Shown: positions 1 to 7,154, numbered from the stretch's first letter. The stretch: DNA of 11,889 nt from an uncultured Ruminococcus sp. (GCA_902803035.1 CADCON010000021.1:1-11889), one strand, 5' to 3'. Numbers and translations are program-made. The notes: generated from the sequence alone by a model not told the origin.

Positions 1-18
1 ACAGGCGGTGAAGGAACC

Positions 19-780
19 TTGGCTAAGAAAATCGCATTCATTTCCGCACTCGGCGGACAGGGTACTTCGCTTTCCGCCGTCTGTATCGCCGGCGCGGCCG
101 CGTCACTGGCGCATCCGTCCGTTCTGGCGGATCTCTGCGGCTTCGGCGGTACGCTGGCTTACTATCTCGCCGCCGACGGCTCGGTGATGAATACCGGGGA
201 CGTCGCGGCCGGCGAATGCCCCGTGGAGGACGCGCTTGTCAGCGTCGGGGAGCATCTTCTCCTTCTCCCGTCCGGGCAGTTCTCCGAAAAAAATCCTTCC
301 CCGCTGGCGGTTGAAACAAGGCGCATCATCGAGGGGCTTTCGAGGGAATACGACGTTTTCGCCGACATTCCCGCCGGAACGCTTCCCGACTGCGGCATGG
401 CCGGGTGCTTTGACCTTTTCGTCATATGCGCGCGCCCCGACGCCATGAGCCTGAAATACGCCGCCGCGCTCTGCCGCCTTATCAGGAAGGCGTCCGCGCA
501 GACCGCCTGCGCCCCTGCCATACGGCTTCTTCTTACCGATTTCACCCCCGAGCGCATGAAGCTCAGCGGGGTTTCCGACATAGATGCCTGCATCGACACT
601 GTCGGCGCAAGGCTGATCGGCGTGCTTCCGCATGACGATTCCGCGCTTGCCGGCGCGCTTTCGGGCCAGCCGCCCGATGAAAAATGGGAGCTTACGCGGT
701 TCGCCCGCGACGCCGCACGGCGCATTTACGGCGAGCGCGTACCTCTTGATTCCCGGAAACCGTTCCGGTTGGGATTATAA
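19..780 (+). CDS. MinD/ParA-like P-loop protein with degenerate Walker A
   Basis: 253 aa. The overall pattern follows MinD, the membrane-associated ATPase that places the division septum: a beta strand and P-loop position at residues 5-17, a switch I-like segment VLADLCGFGG (35-44), a Walker B-like segment FADIPAG with Asp116, and a C-terminal stretch LIGVLPHDDSAL that matches the MinD 'IGVVPDD' region. The deviant Walker A (KGGVGKT in MinD) reads LGGQGTS at 11-17, so both the signature Lys and the P-loop Lys are missing; Asp38 is kept but the usual second Asp (MinD Asp40) is Cys. No clear C-terminal amphipathic membrane helix is visible. The TTG start gives the normal MinD N-terminus and has AAGGA 3 nt upstream, which is close; the frame is open to the window edge, so a start further upstream cannot be excluded. 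It precedes the mgsA-like gene, an order seen near min/rodA genes in Clostridia. Likely non-ATPase MinD paralogue; function unknown. Confidence 0.72.
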   Translation: MAKKIAFISALGGQGTSLSAVCIAGAAASLAHPSVLADLCGFGGTLAYYLAADGSVMNTGDVAAGECPVEDALVSVGEHLLLLPSGQFSEKNPSPLAVETRRIIEGLSREYDVFADIPAGTLPDCGMAGCFDLFVICARPDAMSLKYAAALCRLIRKASAQTACAPAIRLLLTDFTPERMKLSGVSDIDACIDTVGARLIGVLPHDDSALAGALSGQPPDEKWELTRFARDAARRIYGERVPLDSRKPFRLGL

Positions 781-794
781 GCCGTGAGCCTGTA

Positions 795-831
795 ATCTAT
801 AAAACCGGTGATGGCCGTTAATAATATAGAT
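795..831 (+). other. Imperfect stem-loop between the MinD-like and mgsA-like genes
   Basis: ATCTATA (795-801) is complementary to TATAGAT (825-831), with a second short pairing CGG/CCG inside. No U-run follows, so it is not a standard terminator. I see no convincing promoter in 781-868, so the mgsA-like gene may be read through from the upstream gene, with this hairpin as a processing or stability element. Confidence 0.35.
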
Positions 832-868
832 ACTATCAAAAACTACAAAGATTGGGAGATGGACATTG

Positions 869-1267
869 ATGAATATTGCTTTGATAGCACACGATGACAA
901 GAAGGAACTTATGATTCAGTTCTGCATAGCATACTGCGGCATTCTCAGCCGTCACAGCCTTTTTGCGACCGGCACCACCGGCAAGATCGTCAGGGAGGCA
1001 ACCGGCCTGAAGGTCAACTGCTTCATGCCCGGAGCGGCAGGCGGCGGCGAGCAGATCGCGGCGCGCATCGGCTACAATGAGATCGATCTGCTGATTTTCT
1101 TCCGCGATCCTCTCACCCCCAAGCCGAACGAACCGAGGGATATCGACATTCTGCGTATGTGCGATATGCACGTGATCCCCGTCGCCACCAATATGGCGAC
1201 CGCCGAGGTGCTCATTCACGGCCTTGAACGCGGAGACCTCGACTGGCGCAACTACGTCCACAAGTAA
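869..1267 (+). CDS. mgsA: Methylglyoxal synthase family protein with altered active site
   Basis: 132 aa from ATG 869 (GGGAG 854-858 lies 10 nt upstream; the preceding in-frame TTG at 866 is possible). Methylglyoxal synthase converts dihydroxyacetone phosphate to methylglyoxal and phosphate in the cytoplasm, bypassing lower glycolysis. The family frame is clear: MNIALIAHDD at the N-terminus, FATGTTGKIVREATGL (the phosphate-binding ATGTTG), LLIFFRDPLTPKP and IPVATNMATAEVLI. Of the six active-site residues I recall from E. coli MgsA, His19, Asp20 and Asp91 are present (AHD, FRDPL). The catalytic-base position Asp71 (GGDQQ) reads GGGEQ, His98 is Asn (PNEP in place of PHEP) and Asp101 is Arg with an Asp one position later. 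Activity is therefore doubtful, or the substrate differs. Length is normal for the family. It is followed by a hairpin terminator. Confidence 0.85.
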   Translation: MNIALIAHDDKKELMIQFCIAYCGILSRHSLFATGTTGKIVREATGLKVNCFMPGAAGGGEQIAARIGYNEIDLLIFFRDPLTPKPNEPRDIDILRMCDMHVIPVATNMATAEVLIHGLERGDLDWRNYVHK

Positions 1268-1323
1268 TCCAACGCGGCCAGAGCCGCGGCGGACATATTA
1301 TCGGCTTATTATTCGCATCATCG

Positions 1324-1355
1324 GGAACCGGCGCAGCTTTGCGGCGGTTCCTTTT
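1324..1355 (+). terminator. Rho-independent terminator after mgsA-like gene
   Basis: GGAACCG (1324-1330) pairs with CGGTTCC (1345-1351), continued by CGC (1332-1334) with GCG (1341-1343) after one G-G mismatch. The loop is six bases and TTTT (1352-1355) follows. Confidence 0.7.
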
Positions 1356-1457
1356 GGCATTTCCGGCATTTTGCATCGGCAAAAATGAACAATTCCAAAA
1401 TTTTCCTCCCAAATCTCCAACAATTCATAAAATATATATTTTCTGAAGCGATTTCTA

Positions 1458-1494
1458 TGGTATGATATAAGGTACAAAAGTAAAATGACAGGAG
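1458..1494 (+). promoter_or_regulatory. Extended -10 promoter and RBS of rlmB
   Basis: TGGTATGAT (1458-1466) is a TGnTATAAT-type extended -10 element with no good -35, which is typical of extended -10 promoters. The surrounding 1381-1440 is AT-rich. AGGAG (1490-1494) lies 10 nt before the TTG start of rlmB. This is the only promoter I can see for the genes up to 9432. Confidence 0.6.
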
Positions 1495-1504
1495 TGTCAG
1501 CAAT

Positions 1505-2416
1505 TTGAGCGATTACAAGGGACGCGGCGGCAGCGGCCGCAGGTATCAGAAGGAGCATCCATCAGACCACGGCGGCACGACGGCAGCGCGCCGCGGGAAA
1601 TTCTCCGCGCCGGAGGACACGGCACAGGAAGAGCCGGAAGAAAGACGGGAAAAGCACAGCGATCTCATCACGGGACGCAATGCCGTCACCGAAGCCCTGA
1701 AAAGCGGCAGACCCATCGAATCGCTGCTGGTAGCGCGTTCTACCGACAGCAGCGGGCGTTCCTTCGGGCAGATCATCGCCCTCGCCCGCGAGCTTAACGT
1801 CACCGTCAAGGAGGTTTCCCCCGCGAAGCTCGACGCCATGTGCGGCGGTAATCATCAGGGAATCGCCGCCCTCACCGCGGTGCATGAATACGCCGGCATA
1901 GACGACATCTTCGCCCTTGCCGGAAGCCGGGGCGAGCCGCCTTTCATCATTCTCTGCGACGGCATCGAGGATCCCCACAACCTCGGCGCGATCATCCGCA
2001 CAGCCGAAGCCGCCGGCGCGCACGGGGTCATCATTCCCAAGCGGCGGGCCGTGGGACTGACATGGGCAGTCGGCAAGGCTTCCGCCGGCGCGCTGGAATA
2101 TATGCCGGTCGCCAGAGTGGCCAACCTTCCCTCCTGCATCGACGACCTCAAGAAGCGCGGTCTGTGGATTTACTGCGCCGATATGGACGGCAGCACATGG
2201 TGCGGCGGGGATCTCAGCGGCGCAACGGGTCTTGTGATCGGCGGCGAGGACAGCGGCGTCAGCCGTCTGGTGCGCGAGAAATGCGACGGGGTGCTTTCGC
2301 TCCCCATGCGCGGCAGCATCAATTCGCTCAACGCGTCGGTCGCCTGCGCGGTGGTCATTTACGAGATAGCCCGCCAGCGGTGCGGCATCAGGGCGTTCAA
2401 TCCATCCGCCGAGTAG
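1505..2416 (+). CDS. rlmB: 23S rRNA (guanosine-2'-O)-methyltransferase RlmB, TrmH/SpoU family
   Basis: 303 aa, SAM-dependent ribose methyltransferase that modifies a guanosine in the 23S rRNA peptidyl-transferase region (G2251 in E. coli). Residues 1-52 are a charged, glycine-rich, probably disordered extension. The substrate-binding domain begins with LITGRNAVTEAL (54-65) and includes the GGNHQGIAAL segment. The SPOUT knot motifs are complete: motif 1 NLGAIIRTAEAAGA (159-172, with the catalytic Arg165), motif 2 LVIGGEDSGVSRLV (243-256, Glu248), motif 3 SINSLNASVACA (271-282, Asn276). Start is TTG at 1505, set by AGGAG 10 nt upstream; no closer ATG fits. The long hydrophilic N-terminus is longer than in E. 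coli RlmB but common in Firmicutes. No clear terminator follows, so read-through into the next gene is likely. RlmB rather than another TrmH member is my best reading. Confidence 0.93.
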   Translation: MSDYKGRGGSGRRYQKEHPSDHGGTTAARRGKFSAPEDTAQEEPEERREKHSDLITGRNAVTEALKSGRPIESLLVARSTDSSGRSFGQIIALARELNVTVKEVSPAKLDAMCGGNHQGIAALTAVHEYAGIDDIFALAGSRGEPPFIILCDGIEDPHNLGAIIRTAEAAGAHGVIIPKRRAVGLTWAVGKASAGALEYMPVARVANLPSCIDDLKKRGLWIYCADMDGSTWCGGDLSGATGLVIGGEDSGVSRLVREKCDGVLSLPMRGSINSLNASVACAVVIYEIARQRCGIRAFNPSAE

Positions 2417-2466
2417 AGGTTTCCTTCTGGGCGGTTCTTTCGGAAAAGATCATTCAGAAAAGTATA

Positions 2467-2556
2467 TCAGCAATACGCTGAATAAGCCGTTCCGCACGGC
2501 CGCGCCTGATGCTGATTGCCAGTCAAAAGCAGACAATCAGCATGAATCAGCGTATT
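2467..2556 (+). promoter_or_regulatory. Structured 5' leader with mutually exclusive pairings
   Basis: This lies in the 185-nt gap between rlmB and the next start. Outer stem: AATACGCTGA (2472-2481) with TCAGCGTATT (2547-2556), 10 bp. Inside it are two hairpins: GCCGT (2486-2490)/ACGGC (2496-2500) with a five-base loop, and ATGCTGATTG (2509-2518)/CAATCAGCAT (2534-2543), 10 bp. Together they make a three-way junction. Alternatives compete: TCAGC (2467-2471) can pair locally with GCTGA (2477-2481), and AATCAGC (2545-2551) with GCTGATT (2511-2517). T-rich stretches follow at 2554-2580. It could be a riboregulator, an attenuator or a protein-binding site; no known riboswitch class is recognised. 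Confidence 0.5.
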
Positions 2557-2601
2557 TTCAGAGGCAGTTTTTCGCATTTTTTGAGAAGGGAGAACGGGAA
2601 A

Positions 2602-4425
2602 ATGCCGGAAGATTTCAGACAGCCATTTTTCAATCCCTATGTGGACGAAGCGTCCGATGAAGCGCGGTTTTCCACCTTCGTCACCATGGACGAAGCACAT
2701 GAGCGTTGGAACAACGGCTCATGGCACGCCGACAAGACCAATTTTGAGCTGGACCCCGCCATGTTTGCCGACGGCAGGGGGCTGAAGCTCGACGAAAGCG
2801 GCAGAAGCACGGAACCGCCGAGGGAAAACCGCTTCGCCTTTGACCTTCAGCGCGACATCATCAACGCCGACCAGCAGTCCTCCCATCTGGACGACAGCGC
2901 GTACACCAGCAATTACCGCCCGCAGGGCAGCATAGGCAGCACCCTTTCCAACCTCACGATCGACCGGCTGAGATACAATGCCCTCGCCGGCATTCAGGAA
3001 GAGCTGCCCGAGGATCTTTCCTACCTTTACGGCACCAGCGAGACCTCACGCCCCCGGCGGCGCGAAGTCAGGCTCCGCACACACCGCCGCCTTGAAACGC
3101 CGGTGGATCAGCGGCGCGCCGAAGTGGAAAGGATGCTTCCCGAAGAAGCGAAGGAATCGCCCGAAGCGATCATGGCGGATATCCGCAGACGCCGGGACAT
3201 TGAGGACGCCAAATCGGGCATTGACAGCAGCGCGCGGAAAAAAGCCCCGCCCCGCGGCATTTACGAGTATCACAGCCCGGACGGTTCGGATGAGGATTTC
3301 TACACGGCCGAAGAACACTACGACATCGAGGGCATGACCGAACGCGGAAGCTGGCGCGCGGAGCTCCCGCAGCAGGACGGGCTTGTTCCCGATTCCAGGG
3401 AGCTTCCCTATTTCGGGCGTTTCAGCCGCAATTGGTCCGAGATTGACCCGATCGACCCCGACCGCTCCGATATGCTCCGCCACACGGTCAACACCATCTA
3501 TGAAGACGATGTCCAGGTCACCCCCCTGAACCGCTTCAGATCACATTCAGACAGCAGGGATTTCTACGTTCCGGACGACAAATTCAATCCCGATGACAGA
3601 TATCATCAGATGTACCAGCAGCGGCGCAAAATCTCCGCGGAAGATGACGTACTCACCCAGAGCATCATGTCCGGCAGCTTCAGCAATCCTTACATTGACA
3701 TCAGCAGCGACCGCCTGAAGTATCTTATCAATCACGATATGCGCGGCCCCGGTCAGGTGGCGGAACCGGAAGGTCTCACTGACCCCGCCCTCATGTATGA
3801 ATGGAATATGGGCTACAGCCGCGTCAATTCACGGGATAATAACTATTCGGCGTGGATGGAAGAGCAGAACGGACTTGCCGAAATGGCACAGCAGTCGCGT
3901 TACCGCAGCCCGCACCGAACCGGCCGCCCGGGAGCGTATTTGCAGCGTGAAACGCCCTATGGCAGCGAACGCAAGTATCCGCGCGGCAATTACACCGAGC
4001 ATGAGCGCAGGCGCACGGATCTGCGGGAACAGCTTCAGCGCGCCACCGAGCAGGGAATTGCCGACGGACGGGAAATTCTCCGTCATCAGCAGAAAGCCAG
4101 GCGCGACGCCGAACGCGAGTGCGCGCGCAGATTGGAGGAAGAACGCCGCCGCGCCTATGACCGGCAGCGTCAGGCCTATGAGCAGCAGATGCAGGCATAC
4201 CGCCGCCAGCAGGAGCAGATGACACGCCAAGACCGACGCCCTGAACCGGCCTCCCGCCGGGGACAGCCGCCCGCGGGGGCACGGAAGCCCGCGCTTCCGC
4301 GTCCGTCCGGCCCGCAGCAGATGCAGGTACGCAAGCCGCAGTACGGCCCCATGGGATTCTACACCCCGAAAGCCGGGCCGCAGGACTCATCCCGCAGCGG
4401 AGAAAGACCGCGCAGGCGTCGGTAA
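2602..4425 (+). CDS. Unknown hydrophilic protein with NPY motifs and C-terminal coiled coil
   Basis: 607 aa, not recognised. I chose ATG 2602 because AAGGGAG ends 9 nt before it; the earlier in-frame ATG at 2509 lies inside an RNA stem and lacks a ribosome binding site. There is no signal peptide or membrane segment. The chain is rich in Asp, Glu, Arg, Ser and Tyr and poor in hydrophobic residues, so it is probably mostly disordered and cytoplasmic. Three segments look related: FNPYVDEASDEARF (10-23), TLSNLTIDRLRY (114-125) and SFSNPYIDISSDRLKY (359-374). A strongly charged Arg/Glu/Gln helix near residues 475-545 is probably a coiled coil, followed by a Pro/Arg/Gln-rich tail that ends in RPRRRR. 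It sits between rlmB and another low-complexity protein and is probably co-transcribed with both. No function can be assigned. Confidence 0.85.
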   Translation: MPEDFRQPFFNPYVDEASDEARFSTFVTMDEAHERWNNGSWHADKTNFELDPAMFADGRGLKLDESGRSTEPPRENRFAFDLQRDIINADQQSSHLDDSAYTSNYRPQGSIGSTLSNLTIDRLRYNALAGIQEELPEDLSYLYGTSETSRPRRREVRLRTHRRLETPVDQRRAEVERMLPEEAKESPEAIMADIRRRRDIEDAKSGIDSSARKKAPPRGIYEYHSPDGSDEDFYTAEEHYDIEGMTERGSWRAELPQQDGLVPDSRELPYFGRFSRNWSEIDPIDPDRSDMLRHTVNTIYEDDVQVTPLNRFRSHSDSRDFYVPDDKFNPDDRYHQMYQQRRKISAEDDVLTQSIMSGSFSNPYIDISSDRLKYLINHDMRGPGQVAEPEGLTDPALMYEWNMGYSRVNSRDNNYSAWMEEQNGLAEMAQQSRYRSPHRTGRPGAYLQRETPYGSERKYPRGNYTEHERRRTDLREQLQRATEQGIADGREILRHQQKARRDAERECARRLEEERRRAYDRQRQAYEQQMQAYRRQQEQMTRQDRRPEPASRRGQPPAGARKPALPRPSGPQQMQVRKPQYGPMGFYTPKAGPQDSSRSGERPRRRR

Positions 4426-4443
4426 ACAGAAAATCCCGTGACC

Positions 4444-4481
4444 TGATCCGGGCGGAAAAGCCAATCCGCCGGACAGGATCA
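4444..4481 (+). other. Strong intercistronic hairpin without U-tract
   Basis: TGATCC (4444-4449) pairs with GGATCA (4476-4481), and GGCGGA (4451-4456) with TCCGCC (4465-4470), loop AAAGCCAA. It lies 18 nt after the stop of the 607-aa protein and 14 nt before the next ribosome binding site. The 3' side is ACCAAAACC, so it is not a standard terminator; an mRNA stability or processing role is more likely. Confidence 0.6.
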
Positions 4482-4506
4482 CCAAAACCACAAACGGAGG
4501 ATACAT

Positions 4507-6609
4507 ATGGGATTTGAAGACGATTTTGACTATAACGACGATTTTGAAACAGAAACCGCAGACCCCGACAGCATGGGTTCCGTCCAAAAAGGCAGGAAAC
4601 TCAGCCGCCGGGAAATGCGTGAAGCAAAAAAGCGCAACGCGGAAAAAACCGCCGACCTCCCCAAATCCAGAAAAGGATTATTCGGCCGCCGACAGCGGAT
4701 GGACGACAACGACGATTCCCTCACGGACGAGCATATTTTTGATCCCACGCGCACCGCAATGGTATCCGGACCGCGCGATCGTCGTCAGCTTGCCCCCGGC
4801 CCTGTCAGAAACGCCGATTCGGAGTTCTCCTACCTCTTTGATCCGGTGGGCGATGACGAAGGCGAGGATGACGTTTATCCCGACAAATCGGTCTATTCCG
4901 ACGACAGCGCGGCCAAGGATCTCCTCGCGGGGCTATCCTACGACGAATCAAAAGACGGCAGCTCAGAGGATTTCGACAGGTATTTTGAGGAACATTCCAA
5001 GCCCGTGGAATCCGACTTCACCTTCCGGAAGAGCGCACCGCCCGCCGAACCGCCCCGGAGCGTCGGGGACAAAAGCACTCCTCCGCCCGCATCTCCCGCG
5101 CCCTTCGCGCCAGTCAGGGTGACGCCCAAAAAAACAGACCCGCCGCTGCAGCCGCAATTCATCAATAATCCTCCGCGCAAGGCGCCGGCGGCGCCATCTC
5201 CCCAGCTTTCTTCCGATGACGCGTTCCTCCCCGAACTGCGTCCCGATTCGGTTTTTTCGCCGCAGCCCGCACCCGCCCCCTCAGGCAGAAACGACCCGCC
5301 GCTTCCTCCTGTCCCCGACAGAAGCGAAAGCGCGCTGGACGATGACTTTGACGATTATGTTGAATACGATGATTATGACGAGGATGATGACTATATGAGC
5401 CACGATCAGGATAAACAGAACCAGGAGTACATCCCCTACGGTGGAATGTATCCCTCTTATCCCCTTGCGCCTGTCACACCGATGACGACGATGACGCCGG
5501 TGACGCCCATGGCACCGATGAACCAGATGATGAGCTATCCGATGGTCATTCCCAGCGCGCAGCCGCAGCAGAGCGGGGTTCCGATCCAGACCATTCCCAT
5601 TCCCTATCCCATGCCGATGCCCATGCCGATGCCGATGTACGGGCAGCAGTACCCGCCCTATCCGCCCCAGTACCCGCAGTACCCGCAGTATCCGCCTTAT
5701 CCTCCGGAGCCTTACGGGAGGTATCCCGACGGGAGATATCCCGGCTATGATGACCGTCGATCCGATGACAGCAGAGCGGACGACCGCAAATCGGACGACC
5801 GCAGAGCGCGCAGATTCAAGGAACACCGGCGTGAAGAACGCTATGATGACCACTACGACGACCGTTATGACGACCGTTACGACGACCGGCATGATGACCG
5901 TTACGACGACCGGGCGGAAAGAAGATACAATGACCACCGTGACAGGCGATATGACGAACGCCGCGCCGATCCGCATTACAGACAGGAGCCGGAACGCAGA
6001 TCCTATCCGCGCCCACCCTATGAACCGCCCTATGAACCGCTCTATCGCAGCAGTCTTGATCCGCAGCCCATCCGCCAGCCGGAGCCGCAGCCTGTCCGCC
6101 AGCCGGAGCCGCAGCCCATCCGCCAGCCGGAGCCGCAGCCCATCCGCCAGCCGGAGCCGCAGCCCATTCGCCAGCCGGAGCCGCAGCCCATCCGCCAGCC
6201 GGAGCCGCAGCCCGCTCCCGATCCGATATTCACTCCTCCCGCAGAACCGGAAAAGCCGAAATTCAACCCCAGTCCTTTTGCAGGAATGGATTTCAGCTTC
6301 CGCAAGCCCGAGAATAACCGGATTGACGACCCTGCTTCTCAGACAGCCGCCCCGGCAGATGACGGATTTGACAGCGATCTCGGCGGCGACGGATTTGACA
6401 GCGATCTCGGCGGCGACGGATTCGACAGCGATCTCGGCGGCGACGGATTCGACAGCGATCTCGGCGGGGATAATTCCGCCGGTAACGCTCCCGAAGAGGA
6501 AGATGACTTCGGTCTCGGCTTCGGCGGCAGATCCATTTCTTCCGACCGGCCGCCTCAATTTGCCGATTCCGACGCCAAATCCTCCGGCGGGAGATTCAAG
6601 AGAAAGTAA
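4507..6609 (+). CDS. Unknown low-complexity repeat protein, probably disordered
   Basis: 700 aa, not recognised. CGGAGGA lies 5 nt before the ATG, a very strong site. Layout: acidic N-terminus (MGFEDDFDYNDDF), a basic patch around 30-62 (SRREMREAKKRNAEK... GLFGRRQR), an acidic Ser/Asp region to about 165, Pro-rich linkers (175-275), an Asp/Tyr stretch near 275-300, a Met/Pro/Tyr-rich segment (about 310-415) with MPMPMPMPM and YPPYPPQYPQYP, six YDDR-type units (446-469), six QPIRQPEP-type units (519-566), four nine-residue GFDSDLGGD units (about 619-654) and a basic end GRFKRK. A motif DF[TS]FRK occurs twice (170-175, 595-600). No signal peptide, membrane helix or enzymatic motif. Codon use matches its neighbours. 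It may be a scaffold or condensate-type protein; that is inference from composition only. Confidence 0.85.
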   Translation: MGFEDDFDYNDDFETETADPDSMGSVQKGRKLSRREMREAKKRNAEKTADLPKSRKGLFGRRQRMDDNDDSLTDEHIFDPTRTAMVSGPRDRRQLAPGPVRNADSEFSYLFDPVGDDEGEDDVYPDKSVYSDDSAAKDLLAGLSYDESKDGSSEDFDRYFEEHSKPVESDFTFRKSAPPAEPPRSVGDKSTPPPASPAPFAPVRVTPKKTDPPLQPQFINNPPRKAPAAPSPQLSSDDAFLPELRPDSVFSPQPAPAPSGRNDPPLPPVPDRSESALDDDFDDYVEYDDYDEDDDYMSHDQDKQNQEYIPYGGMYPSYPLAPVTPMTTMTPVTPMAPMNQMMSYPMVIPSAQPQQSGVPIQTIPIPYPMPMPMPMPMYGQQYPPYPPQYPQYPQYPPYPPEPYGRYPDGRYPGYDDRRSDDSRADDRKSDDRRARRFKEHRREERYDDHYDDRYDDRYDDRHDDRYDDRAERRYNDHRDRRYDERRADPHYRQEPERRSYPRPPYEPPYEPLYRSSLDPQPIRQPEPQPVRQPEPQPIRQPEPQPIRQPEPQPIRQPEPQPIRQPEPQPAPDPIFTPPAEPEKPKFNPSPFAGMDFSFRKPENNRIDDPASQTAAPADDGFDSDLGGDGFDSDLGGDGFDSDLGGDGFDSDLGGDNSAGNAPEEEDDFGLGFGGRSISSDRPPQFADSDAKSSGGRFKRK
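5842..5913 (+). repeat. 12-nt coding tandem repeat, six copies (YDDR)
   Basis: Six consecutive 12-nt units encode YDDH, YDDR, YDDR, YDDR, HDDR, YDDR. Synonymous differences (TAT/TAC, GAT/GAC, CGT/CGG) show the protein repeat is kept while the DNA drifts. Confidence 0.85.
6061..6204 (+). repeat. 24-nt coding tandem repeat, six copies (PQPIRQPE)
   Basis: Six units of 24 nt, nearly identical at DNA level: one unit has GTC (Val) for ATC and one has ATT. The near identity suggests recent expansion by slippage or recombination. A partial seventh unit follows (PQPAPDP). Confidence 0.9.
6361..6468 (+). repeat. 27-nt coding tandem repeat, four copies (DGFDSDLGG)
   Basis: Four units of 27 nt. Units 1 and 2 use TTT for Phe, units 3 and 4 use TTC, suggesting stepwise duplication. 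The units are acidic with a single aromatic residue each. Confidence 0.9.
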
Positions 6610-6659
6610 CGCTTCTGTTCCTTTGATAATAAACGGAAAATGAAAGAGGAGCGAAAAGA

Positions 6660-7136
6660 ATGATCAGGCAGTATTCGCAGCACGACCTGCAGGATATGAT
6701 CCGCATCTGGAATGAAGTAGTAGAGGAAGGCATTGCTTTTCCGCAGGAGGATTGTCTTGATCCGGAGAGCGGTTCCGCCTTCTTTTCCGCCCAGAGTTAC
6801 ACCGGAGTGGCAGAGACGGACGGCAGGATCAGGGGACTGTATATCCTCCATCCCAACAATGTCGGCAGATGCGGCCATATTGCCAACGCAAGCTACGCCG
6901 TCGCCTCTGATTCACGCGGTCAGCATATCGGCGAACAGCTGGTGAAGCATTGCATGGAAACCGGCAGGCGTCTGGGCTTCAGAATACTGCAGTTCAATGC
7001 GGTCGTGGAAAGCAACATCCACGCGCGGCATCTTTATGAACGGCTCGGATTTGTCCCACTGGGAACCATTCCCGGCGGATTCCGAAGAAAAGACGGGCAT
7101 TACGAAGCCATCTGCCCGTATTATTGCGAGCTGTAA
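6660..7136 (+). CDS. GNAT family N-acetyltransferase
   Basis: 158 aa, a full single GNAT domain that would transfer acetyl from acetyl-CoA to an amine; the substrate is unknown. N-terminal MIRQYSQHDLQDMIRIWNEV is the usual first strand and helix. ISLANDs of conservation: GLYILHPNNVGRCGHIANASY before motif A, SRGQHIGEQLV (85-95) as the acetyl-CoA pyrophosphate loop (R/Q-x-x-G-x-G/A type), and NIHARHLYERLGF as motif B. AGAGGAG (6645-6651) lies 8 nt before the ATG. It follows the 700-aa protein by 50 nt with no terminator, so it is probably co-transcribed. Distant similarity to phosphinothricin/ribosomal-protein acetyltransferases is possible, but no specific assignment is justified. Whether it acts on the Lys/Arg-rich neighbours is open. 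Confidence 0.9.
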   Translation: MIRQYSQHDLQDMIRIWNEVVEEGIAFPQEDCLDPESGSAFFSAQSYTGVAETDGRIRGLYILHPNNVGRCGHIANASYAVASDSRGQHIGEQLVKHCMETGRRLGFRILQFNAVVESNIHARHLYERLGFVPLGTIPGGFRRKDGHYEAICPYYCEL

Positions 7137-7154
7137 GATTCATACGCCGTGCCG

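Noticed and set aside
103..633. Minus-strand frames opposite the MinD-like gene
   Set aside because: No start signals or recognisable domains; shadows of the plus-strand gene.
1369..1384. TTTTGC-ATCG-GCAAAA hairpin upstream of rlmB
   Set aside because: Short AT-rich stem after an already adequate terminator; no further support for a function.
2509..2601. Earlier start (ATG 2509) for the 607-aa protein
   Set aside because: It lies within a 10-bp RNA stem, has no ribosome binding site, and the extra residues are unlike the rest; ATG 2602 has AAGGGAG at good spacing.
6061..6468. Regular repeats that might be a CRISPR array
   Set aside because: The units are directly adjacent, in frame and without unique spacers, so they are coding tandem repeats.
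5281..6558. A 425-codon minus-strand frame with repeated LRLRLADG units
   Set aside because: The repeats are only the reverse reading of the plus-strand PQPIRQPE, YDDR and DGFDSDLGG arrays; the plus-strand gene has a strong binding site and start.
5747..6643. Alternative plus-strand frame with SASRSRSP repeats
   Set aside because: A shifted reading of the 24-nt array inside the 700-aa gene, with no binding site of its own.
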